Assembly (NCBI GenBank): GCA_024274785.1
Contig: JAJSAM010000043.1
Location: forward strand, 48,941-112,940
Direction: 5' to 3'
DNA from: Planctomycetota bacterium
GTDB taxonomy: Bacteria; Planctomycetota; JAJSAM01
DNA length: 64,000 bases
Positions within the stretch are counted from its first letter, which is position 1. Each line of letters starts with the position of its first letter. The notes below the pieces were generated by a model, which had not been told where the DNA came from, ran no database searches, and saw only the letters and a list, made by a program, of their open reading frames with translations. The translations under genes were made by a program, and so were the position numbers. Of this stretch, positions 63,861 through 64,000 are shown piece by piece.

Positions 63861-64000
63861 GGGCTCGCGCAAGAATAAGTTCGCAGGACCGAGAGCGCTG
63901 ATGCGCCCGCCCAGCAAGGCGCGAGGAGCGCGCAACCTTACTGGTTTCAACCGACGAGCAACGCAGCTGGGCGGGATGCAGCAGCCCTCGAATCCCGAAG
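63861..64000 (+). repeat. structured dispersed repeat, copy C (cut by window end)
   Basis: Left arm GGGCTCGCGCAAGAA (63861-63875). Inner stem CCCGCCCAGC (63906-63915) pairs perfectly with GCTGGGCGGG (63966-63975). It aligns with copies A and B; the right arm would lie just past 64000. Confidence 0.75.

Overview
GC-rich bacterial chromosome segment (roughly two-thirds G+C by eye), densely packed with genes and using many GTG/TTG starts. Several traits point to an uncultured Gram-negative lineage of Planctomycetota, Eisenbacteria or Acidobacteriota type: secreted HExxH proteins of DUF1570 style, a lipoprotein joining a beta-propeller, a haem motif and TPRs, an MrfAB repair set, a GlmL-like protein, a DUF4091 hydrolase-like protein, cytochrome bd and a haem peroxidase. 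The taxon cannot be fixed from sequence alone. No rRNA, tRNA, CRISPR or intact transposase gene was found.

0-8.4 kb: start of a secreted trypsin-like protease, a secreted metallopeptidase-like protein, an unknown protein, cytochrome bd oxidase (cydAB, short Q-loop) and a propeller/haem/TPR lipoprotein. 8.5-16 kb: a HAD phosphatase, then a tightly coupled cell-surface operon (flippase-like membrane protein, two DegT/ArnB-type aminotransferases, an ArnT-like GT39 transferase, a GT9 heptosyltransferase). 16-24.8 kb: a PEP/pyruvate-binding protein, two FHA membrane proteins, a metallo-beta-lactamase-fold gene broken by two in-frame stops, and a long GlmL-like ASKHA protein. 24.9-30.8 kb: a DNA-repair set of one MrfB-like exonuclease and two tandem MrfA-like helicases. 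31-42.2 kb: a TM2 protein, oligoendopeptidase F, adenine deaminase, a GT4 transferase and two large secreted proteins.

42.3-47.1 kb is an accessory, decaying stretch. It holds a vWA gene with an internal deletion, a duplicated 62-bp hairpin repeat, a 25-bp-arm inverted repeat, a mazEF toxin-antitoxin pair with a readable promoter and operator, a decayed internally deleted copy of the next locus, a frameshifted nucleotidyltransferase with a small partner, and an AAA/DUF4143 ATPase with a palindromic start region. 47.1-52.8 kb is a compact set on the minus strand: PEPCK-like protein, flotillin, and an aspartate aminotransferase fused to a P-loop kinase-like domain. 53-64 kb holds a small membrane protein, a heterodimeric ABC exporter, a lipocalin-like secreted protein, a UvrD/PcrA helicase, a fatty-acid desaturase and a cytochrome c peroxidase.

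The least explained signals are non-coding. A ~160-bp dispersed element (33188-33350, 53646-53803, 63861-window end) has terminal arms and an inner stem that change in sequence between copies yet stay paired. A second short intergenic hairpin (30963-30981, 53445-53463) shows a compensatory base-pair swap. Together with the aminotransferase-kinase fusion beside PEPCK and flotillin, these are the best candidates for undescribed biology here.
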